64,000 nt of DNA from an uncultured Opitutia bacterium. Lineage in GTDB: Bacteria; Verrucomicrobiota; Verrucomicrobiia; Opitutales; Opitutaceae. The notes beneath the pieces are model-generated. The model was not told the origin of the DNA and searched no databases. It worked only from the letters and a program-made list of their open reading frames with translations. Shown in pieces: positions 63,878 through 64,000 of this stretch. The DNA is taken from NCBI GenBank assembly GCA_937952235.1, contig CALFZM010000267.1, positions 10,549 through 74,548 on the forward strand. The letters run 5' to 3'. Position numbers and translations under genes: made by a program. The first letter of the stretch is position 1; each line of letters begins with the position of its first letter.

Positions 63878-64000
63878 TTACTTGGCGGCCTTCGGGCGTT
63901 TGACGCCGTACTTGGAACGGGAACGACGGCGCTTTTCGACGCCCGTCGCGTCAAGGGTGCCGCGGACGATGTGGTAACGAACGCCCGGAAGGTCCTTCAC
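63878..64000 (-). CDS. rpsL: 30S ribosomal protein S12, C-terminal part (cut by window end)
   Basis: The last 40 codons of rpsL are visible: [20 protein letters not shown], then [19 protein letters not shown] and [17 protein letters not shown] is the S12 signature around the streptomycin-resistance/methylthiolation region. The 5' part and any promoter lie beyond 64000. It is 24 bp before rpsG. Confidence 0.96.
   Translation of the reverse strand: MKDLPGVRYHIVRGTLDATGVEKRRRSRSKYGVKRPKAAK

Noticed and set aside
1..64000. tRNA, rRNA, CRISPR array, riboswitch or insertion sequence.
   Set aside because: No cloverleaf, regularly spaced repeats, transposase or recognisable riboswitch core was found by eye. 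A tRNAscan or Infernal run would settle small RNA genes.

Overview
The window is a high-GC bacterial chromosome segment that reads as Verrucomicrobia, most likely Opitutaceae (Opitutus-like). This rests on the verrucomicrobial-type C-terminal repeats in the serine hydrolase, the DUF1592/DUF1552 pair, the sigma factor next to a WD40 protein kinase, an exosortase of the EpsI-fused kind, and the form of the ribosomal cluster. The assignment is inferred from gene content, not from a database search. No tRNA, rRNA, CRISPR, prophage or intact insertion sequence was seen.

Layout. 1-3.4 kb is housekeeping: acpS and pdxJ (coupled, minus), a VC0807-like membrane protein (plus) and citrate synthase (minus). 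3.6-11.9 kb is a cell-surface polysaccharide locus: exosortase-EpsI, three glycosyltransferases, a Wzx-type flippase and an O-antigen ligase/polymerase, arranged as alternating divergent and convergent genes. 11.9-16.3 kb has rodA, an RNase E/G gene and a zinc metallopeptidase. 16.5-31.1 kb is accessory: a Tat-exported Gfo/Idh/MocA oxidoreductase, a modular serine hydrolase, an ECF-like sigma factor with a serine/threonine kinase-WD40 receptor, a deacetylase-GDPD fusion, and a coupled DUF1552-DUF1592 pair. 31.4-44.4 kb carries a response regulator with a degenerate AAA-like tail, two tandem paralogous secreted esterases (one fused to an SMP-30-like propeller), a ceramidase-like protein, a coupled SPFH/prohibitin pair with a 64-residue membrane protein, a quinoprotein with an inserted cytochrome c domain, an unknown 507-residue protein, lnt and a membrane zinc-ribbon protein.

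44.5-64.0 kb is the fused str-S10-spc-alpha ribosomal cluster, all minus. The order is rpsL (cut by the window end), rpsG, fusA, rpsJ, rplC, rplD, rplW, rplB, rpsS, an extra exported protein, rplV, rpsC, rplP, rpmC, rpsQ, rplN, rplX, rplE, rpsN, rpsH, rplF, rplR, rpsE, rplO, secY, a degenerate adenylate kinase-like gene, map, rpsM, rpsK, rpsD, rpoA, rplQ. It ends in a clear Rho-independent terminator at 44459-44489. tuf, rpmD, infA and rpmJ are absent from their usual places, and several ribosomal proteins carry Ala/Lys/Pro-rich extensions.

The intergenic DNA of the accessory half holds several small dispersed repeat families: a 148-bp element with a perfect 9-bp hairpin in three copies, an 80-bp element in two copies, and a palindromic element in three copies. 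Two repeat copies supply the last codons of neighbouring genes. The most unusual points are the adenylate kinase-like gene without a P-loop between secY and map, the exported protein inserted between rpsS and rplV, the response regulator with a relic AAA domain, and the repeats.
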